Source: CANKHJ01 sp035556495 (GTDB lineage: Bacteria; Pseudomonadota; Alphaproteobacteria; Rhizobiales; Xanthobacteraceae). Taken from it: 61,381 nucleotides of DNA. Below are positions 14,505 through 22,458 of the stretch, piece after piece (positions within the stretch are counted from its first letter, which is position 1; each line of letters begins with the position of its first letter). The position numbers and the translations under genes were made by a program. The stretch spans positions 1 to 61,381 of the forward strand of contig DATMEW010000070.1 of the NCBI GenBank assembly GCA_035556495.1, written 5' to 3'. Below the pieces are notes generated by a model, which worked only from the letters and a program-made list of their open reading frames with translations, was not told the origin of the DNA and made no database searches.

Positions 14505-14843
14505 ATGAACGGACGACGCGTGACGATTGACGATGCCCAGCCGGTAATCGGGCTATCCAAGCGCACAATTCAGGCGATGGCGGCTGCCGGGAAGATTCCC
14601 GGAGCGGTCCGCCCGGCAGGCTCGCGCCGATGGACATTTGACCTTACAGTGCTCCGCCGTTGGATGGAGGACGAGGAACGACGACAATGGGAACTCGTAA
14701 GCAGGCCCCGAAAAATACCTACTGGCGCGGGAGTGTCCTCTGGGGCCGGATTAAGGTTGCCGGGAAGGAGCACAAATTCAGCCTACGAACGAGCGATGCA
14801 AAGATTGCGGAGAGGCGAGCCCGTGAGGAACGGGAACGCTTAA
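14505..14843 (+). CDS. AlpA/MerR-type excisionase-like HTH protein
   Basis: 112 residues. The first ~60 (DDAQPVIGLSKRTIQAMAAA, GKIPGAVRPAGSRRWTFDLT, LRRWMEDEERR) form a winged HTH of the AlpA/excisionase type that directs phage integrases. The remaining ~50 residues are read out of frame through the first 157 bases of the integrase gene and may be unconstrained. GGGGGTGG precedes ATG 14505. Confidence 0.78.
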   Translation: MNGRRVTIDDAQPVIGLSKRTIQAMAAAGKIPGAVRPAGSRRWTFDLTVLRRWMEDEERRQWELVSRPRKIPTGAGVSSGAGLRLPGRSTNSAYERAMQRLRRGEPVRNGNA

Positions 14844-15790
14844 AGTCAGGGATCCACTTCGGAGAGGTGAGATACCTCTACGACGAGGCATTCCCTGCAT
14901 GGGCCGACCATATCCAATCCCAAATCAGCCTCCGCACGTCCAAGCGTTACGCGACCTCGATGGGCCAAATAGCGGGCGATCTGGAAGCCAAATTCGTGGA
15001 CCAGATCGACAAGAAGCTGGTCCAGTCGATAGTTGACCGGCGCAGGCGGTCAGGGGTGACAATTGCCACCATCAAGCGGGACTTAACCGCGCTTTCCAGC
15101 TTCCTCGACTACTGCGAGGACAGGGGATACCGGGAAGGGAACCCGGCTCTTGCGGTCGCAAAACGACTGTCCGAGAGGCGTGACCCTATAGTTCTGCCGG
15201 AGCTGGCAGACATTGAGCGGGTGCGGCGACGGGCACCGGGGTCACTCGGCGCCATGATACAGGCAGCGCTAAAAACGGGTTGCCGGATGGATGAGCTTGT
15301 CCATGCTCAGCGTCGCAATCTGGATCACGCCCGGCCCCAGCTCACCGTCGTGGGGAAGCGGAACAAGCGTCGCACCATCGAACTGGACTTCGAAACCTGG
15401 GAAATGCTCAAGACTCTGCCGGCCTCGCTCGGCTCGCCGTGGCTGTTCTGGCACGGGGACGGGGAGCCTTACCGCTCCATGTCGAGCCGTTTCCGCTACC
15501 TGGTCATCTGGGAGCACAGGGCGGCACAAAAAGCGGCACAGTCGAAGGGGCTCAAAAAGGCCGATTTCCGGCCCTTCACGTTCCATCACCTACGGCACAG
15601 ACATGCCGTGGACTGGCTTAAATCCGGCCATTCCATCTACGATTTGCAGAAGCGGCTGGGGCATACCAGCATCAAGACGACGGAGATGTATCTTGAGTTT
15701 CTGACGCCTGATGAGGTGAGGGCAGTCACTGCCGGGGTGCCACAAAAAGGGGAACATACCCAGCGGTTTGACGACACCAAAATCGCATAA
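14687..15790 (+). CDS. int: Tyrosine site-specific integrase
   Basis: 367 residues. An N-terminal arm-binding region (WRGSVLWGRIKVAGKEHKFS), a SAM-like core-binding domain at ~65-160, and the catalytic domain with R200 (KTGCRMDEL), the HxLR motif at 300-303 (HHLRHRHAVDW), H326 (RLGHTSIKTT) and nucleophile Y335 (EMYLEFL). The set is complete, so the enzyme should be active. ATG 14687 (MGTRKQ) is preferred over the upstream GTG/ATG codons because it begins the conserved arm domain. The gene ends 15 bases from the 3' end of tRNA-Thr, the expected attachment target. Confidence 0.93.
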   Translation: MGTRKQAPKNTYWRGSVLWGRIKVAGKEHKFSLRTSDAKIAERRAREERERLKSGIHFGEVRYLYDEAFPAWADHIQSQISLRTSKRYATSMGQIAGDLEAKFVDQIDKKLVQSIVDRRRRSGVTIATIKRDLTALSSFLDYCEDRGYREGNPALAVAKRLSERRDPIVLPELADIERVRRRAPGSLGAMIQAALKTGCRMDELVHAQRRNLDHARPQLTVVGKRNKRRTIELDFETWEMLKTLPASLGSPWLFWHGDGEPYRSMSSRFRYLVIWEHRAAQKAAQSKGLKKADFRPFTFHHLRHRHAVDWLKSGHSIYDLQKRLGHTSIKTTEMYLEFLTPDEVRAVTAGVPQKGEHTQRFDDTKIA

Positions 15791-15804
15791 GTGTCCGGTT
15801 TATA

Positions 15805-15879
15805 TGGTGCCGGATGAGGGGATTGAACCCCCGACCTTCGGTTTACAAAACCGCTGCTCTACCGCTGAGCTAATCCGGC
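15805..15879 (-). tRNA. tRNA-Thr (TGT)
   Basis: 75 bases with encoded CCA. Acceptor GCCGGAT/ATCCGGC, anticodon TGT in the loop of the GCGGTTTTGTAAACCG region, and T loop TTCAATC. All stems are intact. The 3' end faces the integrase, so the last ~20-50 bases are the likely attachment core. Confidence 0.97.
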
Positions 15880-15890
15880 AAATCAATGAC

Positions 15891-16010
15891 TTAGAGGGTT
15901 TTGGAGCCACGGCTGCTATCGTCGCCATTTCCCTCTGAGCGATCTTCTAGAGCCTTGCGCCGTGCGTCGTCAACGCGTGGCGCGGCGGGAGCGTTGTCCG
16001 GGCCCGGCAT
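15891..16010 (-). CDS. Possible 39-residue protein
   Basis: An open frame from ATG 16010 to TAA directly upstream of tRNA-Thr. It is hydrophilic and charged (DDARRKALEDRSEGNGDDSS), with no recognised family and no clear Shine-Dalgarno. It is listed because it fills the gap between the oxidase cluster and the tRNA; coding is unproven. Confidence 0.25.
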   Translation of the reverse strand: MPGPDNAPAAPRVDDARRKALEDRSEGNGDDSSRGSKTL

Positions 16011-16091
16011 GCTGTGACAGGCTGGCTGTTGATCCCGTCAAGGCGGAGAGTGCCTGATGCCTTGGCTTGTTCCGGCCATCACTCGACGGGG

Positions 16092-16454
16092 TCATGCGCA
16101 TATCTGTGTCGTATGCAGCGTCAGGCCGAGCCACAGGATCGCGCAAAAGGCGGCGGCTGTGGCCGCGAGGCCCGCGCGGCGCAGAAAGATCGCTGCGGGC
16201 GCCGAGGCGCTTTCGGCCGGTTGCCGCCGCAGGACTGCGAACAGCCAGACCAGCAGCACGACATGCGCGAGCCAGATGGCAATCAGGCCGAGCCGCAACG
16301 CGCTAAGGCCGCCGAGCGATACTTCCTGCCAATTCCAGGCGCAGCCGACCGACAGCACCGCATAGAGTGCGGTGAAGCAGACGGCCCAGACGCAGAAACC
16401 CCCGGCGAGGCCCGCCACGGCGAGCCGTGTTCCGATGGTTGTCCTGACCGTCAT
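16092..16454 (-). CDS. Small membrane protein of the oxidase cluster
   Basis: 120 residues from ATG 16454, four bases after the subunit I/III stop. Three hydrophobic segments (GLAGGFCVWAVCFTALYAVL, LGLIAIWLAHVVLLVWLFAV, LAATAAAFCAILWLGLTLH) predict a multi-pass inner-membrane protein. The family is not recognised. Its tight spacing suggests a subunit or assembly helper of the alternative oxidase. Confidence 0.8.
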   Translation of the reverse strand: MTVRTTIGTRLAVAGLAGGFCVWAVCFTALYAVLSVGCAWNWQEVSLGGLSALRLGLIAIWLAHVVLLVWLFAVLRRQPAESASAPAAIFLRRAGLAATAAAFCAILWLGLTLHTTQICA

Positions 16455-16458
16455 CGCT

Positions 16459-18984
16459 TCATGAGCCCATCGCCATTGGCAATCCATGCAGCAGGAGCAG
16501 CGTCACGCCCGTCAGCGCCAGCGTGAAGCTGTGCCACGGCGCGAGCACAGCGATGTCCAGCGCCCGCGCGGCCGAGACGAAACCTGAGCGGCTGCGCCGG
16601 ATGCCATACGCGGCGAACAGGATGCCGAAAGCCGCATGCAGCGCCGTATAGGTCAGCAGCGCGAAGACCGATGCGGCATAGCCGTGGCGGGCCGGGTCCG
16701 GTACGGCGGCGAGCAACAGGACCCATGCGATGAGCGCGAGACCGTTGCCCGCAATGGCCAGCGCCAGCCAGCCCTCCCGCCTCGTGCCGCTGGCGAGGCT
16801 GCCGGGCAGGGCGGCCTGCTGGCCTGCCAGCGCGGCGACGACGCTTCCGAGGATCGCCAGTGCTGAAACGGCGATGCCCGGCTGGAACAGCTCCGGCGGC
16901 GGCCAGTTCGGCGCGACCACCCAGAGAAACAGCAGGCCGAAGACCAGCGAGAGATAGGCCGTCGCGTCGGCCGCCAATGCCAGCCCCATGGCCTGCCGAG
17001 CCGGCGCTGCGGGAGATTCACTCTGCGGCAAAGCCGCCTCGCCATGGCCGATGGCGACGGGGCCTGAATCCGCGCGCGCGCCGGTCGTGCGGGTCCAGAG
17101 CAGCAGCGTGGCGATCGCGGCGACGAAGGCGATCGGCGCCAGCGTGTAGAGCTTGAACAGAAGGGCGACAAAGAAGCTGCCGGTCGCCAAGGCGCTGACG
17201 AGTGGCAGCAGCGTCGGGCTCGGCAGGCGGATCACCTGGTTGATACGCCCGGACACCATATCGACGCCGAGGGTCTCCAGCCGGCCGTCGCGCACGAAGC
17301 CGAGATAGCCATTGCCCGCCGCCAGCTTCACGCCAAGGTCTGGCGTTGCCGCCAGCGGCGCGCGATCCGCCACGCTGGGCAGCGAGGCGAAGTTGTAGCT
17401 CGGCGGCGGTGTGGGAGTGGCCCAGTCCAGCGTCGGTGCGTTCCACGGGTTGCGCGCGCCCCGCCGGCCGAAGCGCGCCTGCAGGAACATGTCCGCCGCG
17501 AACAGGGCAAAGCCCATGGCCATCATGAATCCGCCGATGGAGGAGACGAGATTGAGCCACGTCCAGCCGGCGTCCGGTGCATAGGTATAGACCCGGCGCG
17601 GCATCCCCATCAGCCCGGTCCAGTGCATCACCAGAAAGGTGAGGTTGAAGCCGATGAAAATCAACCAGAAGGTCGGCACGCCGAGATCATAGCGCGGGCG
17701 CCGCCCGGTGAAATGCGGCAGCCAGTAATAAGCGGCGGCGAGCATCGGGAAGACGAAGCCGCCGACCAGCACGTAATGCAGATGCGCGACGACGAAATGG
17801 GTGTCGTGGACCTGCCAGTTGAATGGCACGATGGCGAGCATCACGCCGGTGAGCCCGCCGACGACGAAGACCGAGAAGAAGCCGAGCAGATAGAGCATCG
17901 GCACTTTCAGTTGCGGCCGTCCCGCCATCAGCGTGCCGATCCAGGCGAAGATCTGGATCGCGGTCGGCACCGCGACGGCGGTGCTGGCGGAGGAAAAGAA
18001 TGCCAGCGCGAGATGCGGAATGCCCACCGTAAACATGTGGTGGACCCAGAGGCCGAAGCTGAGAAAAGCGAGCGCCACCACCGCCACCACGATCCAGGTG
18101 TAGCCGATGATCTCGCGCCGGGCGAGCACCGGCAGGATGGTGGAGACCGCGCCGGCCGCAGGCAGGAAGATGATGTAGACCTCCGGATGGCCGAACAGCC
18201 AGAACAGGTGCTGCCACAGCAGCGGGTCGCCGCCGCGCGTCGGGTCGAAGAACGGAAAACCAAAGGCGCGCTCCGTTTCCAGCAGGATCGAGCCGAGGAT
18301 CAGCGGCGGAAAGCCGAACAGCATCATGAAGGCCGTGACCAGCAGATACCACGCGAACAGCGGCATCTTGTCGAGCGACATGCCCGGCGCACGCAGCTTC
18401 AGGATGGTGACGATGATCTCGATGGCGGCGGAGAGCGCGGAGATTTCCACGAAAGTGACGCCGAGCAGCCAGACGTCGGCATTGATGCCCGGCGTATGGG
18501 TGCGGGAGGACAGCGGCGTATACATGAACCAGCCGCTGTCGGGCGCGACACCCGCGAACAGGCTCGCGATCAGCATCGCCCCGCCGAACAGATAGCACCA
18601 GTAGCCATAGGCGGACAGGCGCGGAAACGCCATGTCCCGCGCGCCGAGCAGCTTCGGCAGCAGATACATCGCCAGTCCCTCGAACATCGGGATGGCGAAC
18701 AGGAACATCATCACCGTGCCGTGCATGGTGAAGAGCTGATTGTAGATCTCCGGCCCCGCGAAGGCGCTGCGCGGCGTTGCGAGCTGGGCGCGGATCAGCA
18801 TCGCCAGCACGCCGCCGATGACGAAGAATACGAAAGCCGTCACGATGAAGCGCCGGCCGACGATATTGTGGTTCACCGCCTTGAGCCGCCCCCAGCCCGG
18901 CGGCGTGCCCCACACGGCGTCGAGCTGCTTGTGCAGGCGGAGCGGGCTTGGCGGGGAAGGGTTTGTCGCGCGGCTGTCGGTCAT
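16459..18984 (-). CDS. Cytochrome c oxidase subunit I fused to a subunit III-like domain (CoxN-like)
   Basis: 841 residues. Residues ~30-530 are a complete heme-copper oxidase subunit I: heme a ligands H88 (MHGT) and H403, heme a3 H401 (AHLHY), CuB ligands H266 and H315/H316, and the cross-linking Tyr in HPEVY (266-270, with E268). Residues ~610-841 add six or so membrane segments resembling subunit III (LTYTALHAAFGILFAAYG). Unusual residues: Q344 (VPTAIQIFAW) where the K-channel Lys normally lies, and M106 and S124 where D-channel Asn residues lie; D117 is kept. It resembles CoxN of the coxMNOP operon. ATG 18984 overlaps the subunit II stop. Confidence 0.93.
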   Translation of the reverse strand: MTDSRATNPSPPSPLRLHKQLDAVWGTPPGWGRLKAVNHNIVGRRFIVTAFVFFVIGGVLAMLIRAQLATPRSAFAGPEIYNQLFTMHGTVMMFLFAIPMFEGLAMYLLPKLLGARDMAFPRLSAYGYWCYLFGGAMLIASLFAGVAPDSGWFMYTPLSSRTHTPGINADVWLLGVTFVEISALSAAIEIIVTILKLRAPGMSLDKMPLFAWYLLVTAFMMLFGFPPLILGSILLETERAFGFPFFDPTRGGDPLLWQHLFWLFGHPEVYIIFLPAAGAVSTILPVLARREIIGYTWIVVAVVALAFLSFGLWVHHMFTVGIPHLALAFFSSASTAVAVPTAIQIFAWIGTLMAGRPQLKVPMLYLLGFFSVFVVGGLTGVMLAIVPFNWQVHDTHFVVAHLHYVLVGGFVFPMLAAAYYWLPHFTGRRPRYDLGVPTFWLIFIGFNLTFLVMHWTGLMGMPRRVYTYAPDAGWTWLNLVSSIGGFMMAMGFALFAADMFLQARFGRRGARNPWNAPTLDWATPTPPPSYNFASLPSVADRAPLAATPDLGVKLAAGNGYLGFVRDGRLETLGVDMVSGRINQVIRLPSPTLLPLVSALATGSFFVALLFKLYTLAPIAFVAAIATLLLWTRTTGARADSGPVAIGHGEAALPQSESPAAPARQAMGLALAADATAYLSLVFGLLFLWVVAPNWPPPELFQPGIAVSALAILGSVVAALAGQQAALPGSLASGTRREGWLALAIAGNGLALIAWVLLLAAVPDPARHGYAASVFALLTYTALHAAFGILFAAYGIRRSRSGFVSAARALDIAVLAPWHSFTLALTGVTLLLLHGLPMAMGS

Positions 18985-19753
18985 GGCGCGGCCTCCGCAG
19001 AGCGGGTATCTGCGGGACCGTCATCCGCAGAGTCTGCAAGGCGCGCAAGCTGGGCGGCATAGGCCGCCACGTCATGGGCCTCGACGGTGAAGTTCATGCC
19101 GGCATGGCCGCCGCCGCAAAATTCCGCGCAGACGCCGCGATAGATGCCGGGCACGGTCGCTTCGAGCCGCAGCGTGTTGATGTGCCCGGGAATCGCGTCG
19201 ATCTTGCCGGCGAGGCGCGGCACCCAGAAGGAATGGATGACGTCCGCGCTGGTGATGCGCAGCTCCACGGGACGCCCGGCCGGGATGTGCAGCAGGTTGA
19301 CGGAGGCGCGTGGTCCATCCTCCGCGTCGGGATAGGCAACATCCCATTGCCATTGCCGCGCCGTGATCTCGATGCGCAGCGGGACCTCCGTGCCGGCATG
19401 GAGCACCAGCCGGTCCCCGCTCCAGATCGCCACGAGGATCAGCGGCGTGAGCACGAGCGCGGGCAGAACCAGCCCGCCGCCGGCGAGCCAGAAGCGTACA
19501 GGAATGCGCGATCCCGCTGCGGGTTTCACGAACGCCCATGCCAGCAGCGCCATGACCAGTGCGAACAGGACCAGGGCGCCCGCCAGCATGATCCACCATA
19601 GCCCGGCAATGGACGCCGCTGCCGGACCGGCAGTATCGAGGGTCGAGAGCGGTCCTGTGCAGCCTGCGAGGACAGCAGGTCCTGCGATAACGGCGGCCTT
19701 TCGCCCGGCCGCTGCGCCGCCTGCGACTTTACTGCGGCTGAACCCTTTGCCAT
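18981..19753 (-). CDS. Cytochrome c oxidase subunit II (CoxM-like); start region frameshifted
   Basis: About 257 residues if the start is repaired. Lipoprotein-type signal (VIAGPAVLAGC), two transmembrane helices (LWWIMLAGALVLFALVMALL and the next), then the cupredoxin domain with RQWQWDVAYPD, the first CuA His in VIHSFWVPRL, and the CuA loop CAEFCGGGHAGM (C, E, C, H, M all present). The only good ATG (19753, MAKG) is in the wrong frame by one base relative to the rest; one extra G in the GGG at 19743-19745 would join them. In the annotated frame no usual start codon lies between there and the divergent gene. Confidence 0.82.
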
Positions 19754-19823
19754 CCGCGGACGTTAGGTTTCGATGCGCGGAGTGAAGCTGGACGATACAA
19801 GAAGGTCCGGCAGGGAGGTGGGA

Positions 19824-20309
19824 ATGGCAGGCCCCGTCGTCGAGGAAATCACCCGGCACGACACCAGTTCGATGGTTGCCGTGGCGGGCCATCCGATCCA
19901 CGCCATGCTGGTGACATTCCCCATCGCGCTGGTGATCTCCACGCTCGGCGCGGACGTCTTCTACTGGTGGTGGGGCGACCCATTCTGGCCGCGCGCCGCC
20001 TTGTGGTCGAGCGGCTTTGCCTTTTTCCTCGGCATCGCGGCCAGCATCGCCGGCACGGCGGAACTGCTGCTGGTGCCGGGCATCCGCCGCCGGGCCGCGA
20101 GCTGGACCCACGCGACCGCCGCCATCACGCTGATCGCTATCGCCGGCGCCAACTGGGGCCTGCGCCTTGGCGATCCGGAGGGCGCCGTGCTGCCGCTCGG
20201 CCTGTGTCTTTCCGCGCTGGCATCGGTCTTTGTCGGTATCGCCGGCTGGCATGGCGGCAAGCTCGTCTTCGATCATGGCATCGGCCTGATGGTGTCGAGC
20301 AACGACTGA
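19824..20309 (+). CDS. DUF2231 membrane protein
   Basis: 161 residues with four membrane segments. GHPIHAMLVTFPIALVISTL is the DUF2231 signature, with the paired His of VAGHPIHAML; later NWGLRLGDPEG and GWHGGKLVFDHGIGL are also typical. GGGAGG lies about five bases before ATG 19824, which fixes the start over the upstream ATG at 19773. It sits on the opposite strand inside the oxidase cluster and overlaps the end of the CopD-like gene by 37 bases. Confidence 0.88.
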   Translation: MAGPVVEEITRHDTSSMVAVAGHPIHAMLVTFPIALVISTLGADVFYWWWGDPFWPRAALWSSGFAFFLGIAASIAGTAELLLVPGIRRRAASWTHATAAITLIAIAGANWGLRLGDPEGAVLPLGLCLSALASVFVGIAGWHGGKLVFDHGIGLMVSSND

Positions 20310-20785
20310 AGCCCGGCAGGCAAGCCCCCCGGCCGATGCATCACCTCCGGCAGCAGCGCGAGATCCACCTGCGGCTTGGCCAATACGATCCACAGGATCA
20401 AACCGACCGCTCCGGCCGTCGCCGAAGTCATCAGGACCTGCCGCCAGCGGGAGAAGCGGCCGTCCTTGCCGAACACCGTCAGCACGATGTGGCCGGCGAT
20501 CATATGCAGGATCACCAGCAGGCCGACGAACAGCAGCTTCAGCGCCATCCAGGGCGTGAGGACGTTGGCGGCGAAGATGAGGGCAATACCGGCGACCACG
20601 GCAACGAATGCCGCCGGCGATGTCACGTTGATATAGAGCGCGCGGGTGAGCCGATGGAGGTCCTGCAAAGACGCGCCCTGTGCCACGCGGTGCCTCATGG
20701 CGAACAGGCCCGGCAGCGCCAGCAGCCCTCCGCACCACAGGATCAGTGCGCTGATATGGATGGCCTTGAGCCAGACCACCATCAT
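20273..20785 (-). CDS. CopD/HemJ-like membrane protein
   Basis: 170 residues with four or five hydrophobic helices. KAIHISALILWCGGLLALPG at the N-terminus, with its conserved His, and the later LLVILHMIAGHIVL fit the CopD copper-resistance/HemJ-type family. Beside CtaG, a part in copper supply to the oxidase is plausible but inferred. ATG 20785 overlaps the ctaG stop (ATGA), so the two are coupled. Convergent overlap with the DUF2231 gene. Confidence 0.8.
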   Translation of the reverse strand: MMVVWLKAIHISALILWCGGLLALPGLFAMRHRVAQGASLQDLHRLTRALYINVTSPAAFVAVVAGIALIFAANVLTPWMALKLLFVGLLVILHMIAGHIVLTVFGKDGRFSRWRQVLMTSATAGAVGLILWIVLAKPQVDLALLPEVMHRPGGLPAGLQSLLDTIRPMP

Positions 20786-21549
20786 GTCGGTGTTTCGCCG
20801 GTGGCGGATGTTTGAAGCAGCCGCGCCGTCGTCAGCGCCAGCGCCGCGAACAGATAAGGCACCGCCGCCGGCACCCACATGATCAGGCCGGCAAGCTGCT
20901 GGTCAGCCAGCGCGCTCAGGCCCCAGGGTGTCGTGCTGCCGATATGATAATCGTAAAGCGGCGTGCGCGCGAAGGTGATCGCCGCGCCCAGCAACCCGGT
21001 CTGCACCACCGTTGCCAGCAGCGCGCCGAGTGATGATGCGAGCCGGGTGCGCCGGGAGAGGGTGGCGGACCACAGCAGCAACGCCGAGCCGAACAGGCTT
21101 GCTTCCATGGCCCAGAAAACGGCGCTGTCCGCGAGCGCAGCGGCATAGGGGGCTGGCGCATGCCACAGCCAGAGCAGCACGGCATGGACCATGGCCGCCG
21201 CTGCCGGCAGGGCCGGCGGCCATGAAATGTCGCGCAGACGGGGCGGCAGCGTGAATACCTGAAGCGGCGCCGCGATGGCGACCAGCGCCATGTGATGAGC
21301 GATGCGGGCGGAGAACAGGGCCGAGGTGAGGGCGCACAGGGGCGAGACGAACAGCGCGACCGCTAGCAGCCAGAGGACTGCGAAGCCCCGGATACGGTGC
21401 GGCGCGACCGGGCCATGGTCCGTTCCGCGCAACAGCGCTGCGTGTCCCATCGCCAGCAACGCCAGCACCATCAGCAGCGGAGGATCGAAATTCCACCGCA
21501 TCCATAGTTCTGCGGGAAGGGGAGCCGGGCCGCAGTAAGGATCAGGCAT
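20782..21549 (-). CDS. ctaG: Cytochrome c oxidase assembly factor, caa3-type CtaG
   Basis: 255 residues, about seven membrane segments. MPDPYCGPAPLPAELWMRWN opens the mature frame; SARIAHHMALVAIAAPLQVF and the LLWLWHAPAPYAAAL segment carry the His residues typical of the caa3_CtaG family, a copper-delivery factor for terminal oxidases. The start at 21549 is chosen because the upstream extension is Arg-rich and lacks a ribosome site. Leads the minus-strand ctaG-copD part of the oxidase cluster. Confidence 0.88.
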   Translation of the reverse strand: MPDPYCGPAPLPAELWMRWNFDPPLLMVLALLAMGHAALLRGTDHGPVAPHRIRGFAVLWLLAVALFVSPLCALTSALFSARIAHHMALVAIAAPLQVFTLPPRLRDISWPPALPAAAAMVHAVLLWLWHAPAPYAAALADSAVFWAMEASLFGSALLLWSATLSRRTRLASSLGALLATVVQTGLLGAAITFARTPLYDYHIGSTTPWGLSALADQQLAGLIMWVPAAVPYLFAALALTTARLLQTSATGETPT

Positions 21550-21846
21550 CGAAAGCCCCCGGTGTCCACGGCCAGTCGTCCTGACATTTCGCGCGGCCGG
21601 AAGCCCTGGCCGGACGACTTTTCCGGGCTGGTCGGTAGGGCGGTAACGGTTGTTCCCGAAGGGAGGTTCCACCCTGATGTCATCAGCTCCCGTGGCGCCG
21701 CGTCGCAGAGAAAAGCCGCAGAGATAAGGATGTCAGACACTCAGCGGGCCTACGGCGAATAGCAGGCCGGCCGGCCAACGCAGGTGCTGATGGAACTTTT
21801 TTCCGCTTCGACGATTGGGCCACGCAACTTGAAAAGGGGGCTCGCA

Positions 21847-22119
21847 ATGGAAAATGCGGAGATAGGTTGGATTGCCGCGATTTTTGTCGGCGGCATAGCC
21901 GGCTGGCTGGCCGAAAAAGTGACCGGCAGCAATATGGGGATTATCACCAACATCATTCTGGGAATGATCGGTGCGGGTGTGGCCGCATGGTTGTTCGGCT
22001 TGCTGGGCATCGCGGTCGGCGGGTCCGCATGGGTCAGCTATTTGATTTCCGGCTTCGTCGGCGCCTGCGTGCTGATCCTGCTGACGCGCCTCGTCGCGCC
22101 GGGCCGCTGGCGCACGTAA
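21847..22119 (+). CDS. GlsB/YeaQ/YmgE-family stress membrane protein
   Basis: 90 residues, three membrane helices with Gly-rich packing (GWIAAIFVGGIAGWLAEKV, GIITNIILGMIGAGVAAWL). This is the transglycosylase-associated protein family, small inner-membrane proteins linked to acid and envelope stress. AAAGGGGG lies seven bases before ATG 21847. The 300-base gap upstream (21550-21846) shows no other gene. Confidence 0.92.
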   Translation: MENAEIGWIAAIFVGGIAGWLAEKVTGSNMGIITNIILGMIGAGVAAWLFGLLGIAVGGSAWVSYLISGFVGACVLILLTRLVAPGRWRT

Positions 22120-22458
22120 CCGACAAACCATCGAACATCATCGGCCGGACTCTCGCGTCGCTGCGGCCGGCCGGTTTCCTACCGTCCCGTTGACGGAAAC
22201 CCCGCTTTTCCCATGACTGCCGTTAAACTCCGGCGATCCGCAGATGGACCCGTTTCCGCGGGCGATGTCCGGGCCGGAGCAAATACCCCCGGTTTTTGCC
22301 CCGGAAAACGGTTGCTTCCGAAGAATGGCCGGCACAACCGCTGCGGCCGGCAGTACTGGTTAAGATTACCAAACGATTTCAGCAGCCTAACGTAGGCCGG
22401 TTGGCCCCTTTGGCGTAAGATGGGCGTTGTCGGATGCCTTCAATGGCGCGAGATCGGT
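22120..22458. other. Intergenic region, no gene seen
   Basis: 339 bases between the GlsB-type gene and the first secreted-protein gene. Only short GC-rich inverted repeats (for example around GCGGCCGGCCGG near 22160) are visible. The stretch GGTTAAGATTACCAAACG near 22360 stands out as AT-rich and could be part of a promoter; I cannot assign it. Confidence 0.4.

Larger units (their letters stand above)
5938..15790. mobile_element. Phage-like integrative element next to tRNA-Thr
   Basis: About 9.9 kb between the RsmC-like gene and tRNA-Thr. It has an integrase and excisionase at the tRNA end, a CI/Cro-like divergent switch with operators, a leftward early-type operon, and a rightward chain of small overlapping genes. 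No virion, packaging, replication or lysis gene is recognisable. It could be a decayed prophage early region, a satellite or a small integrative island. The right end is well placed at the 3' end of tRNA-Thr. The left end is set only by the last element-like gene; I found no copy of the tRNA 3' end near 5830-5940, so that boundary is approximate. Confidence 0.8.

Noticed and set aside
7516..15879. The two tRNAs as the two ends (attL/attR) of the element
   Set aside because: The CAT and TGT tRNAs share only general tRNA features at their 3' ends, and element-type genes continue leftward beyond 7516 in the same operon.
17623..19062. Open frame of 479 codons antisense to the oxidase subunit I gene
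   Set aside because: Translation is Asp/Glu/Arg/His-rich without any domain; the opposite frame is a complete oxidase subunit.
22340..22380. Possible CtrA-type site (GGTTAAGATTACC) before the secreted-protein gene
   Set aside because: Only one loose half-site is seen; it does not match a full TTAA-N7-TTAA arrangement.
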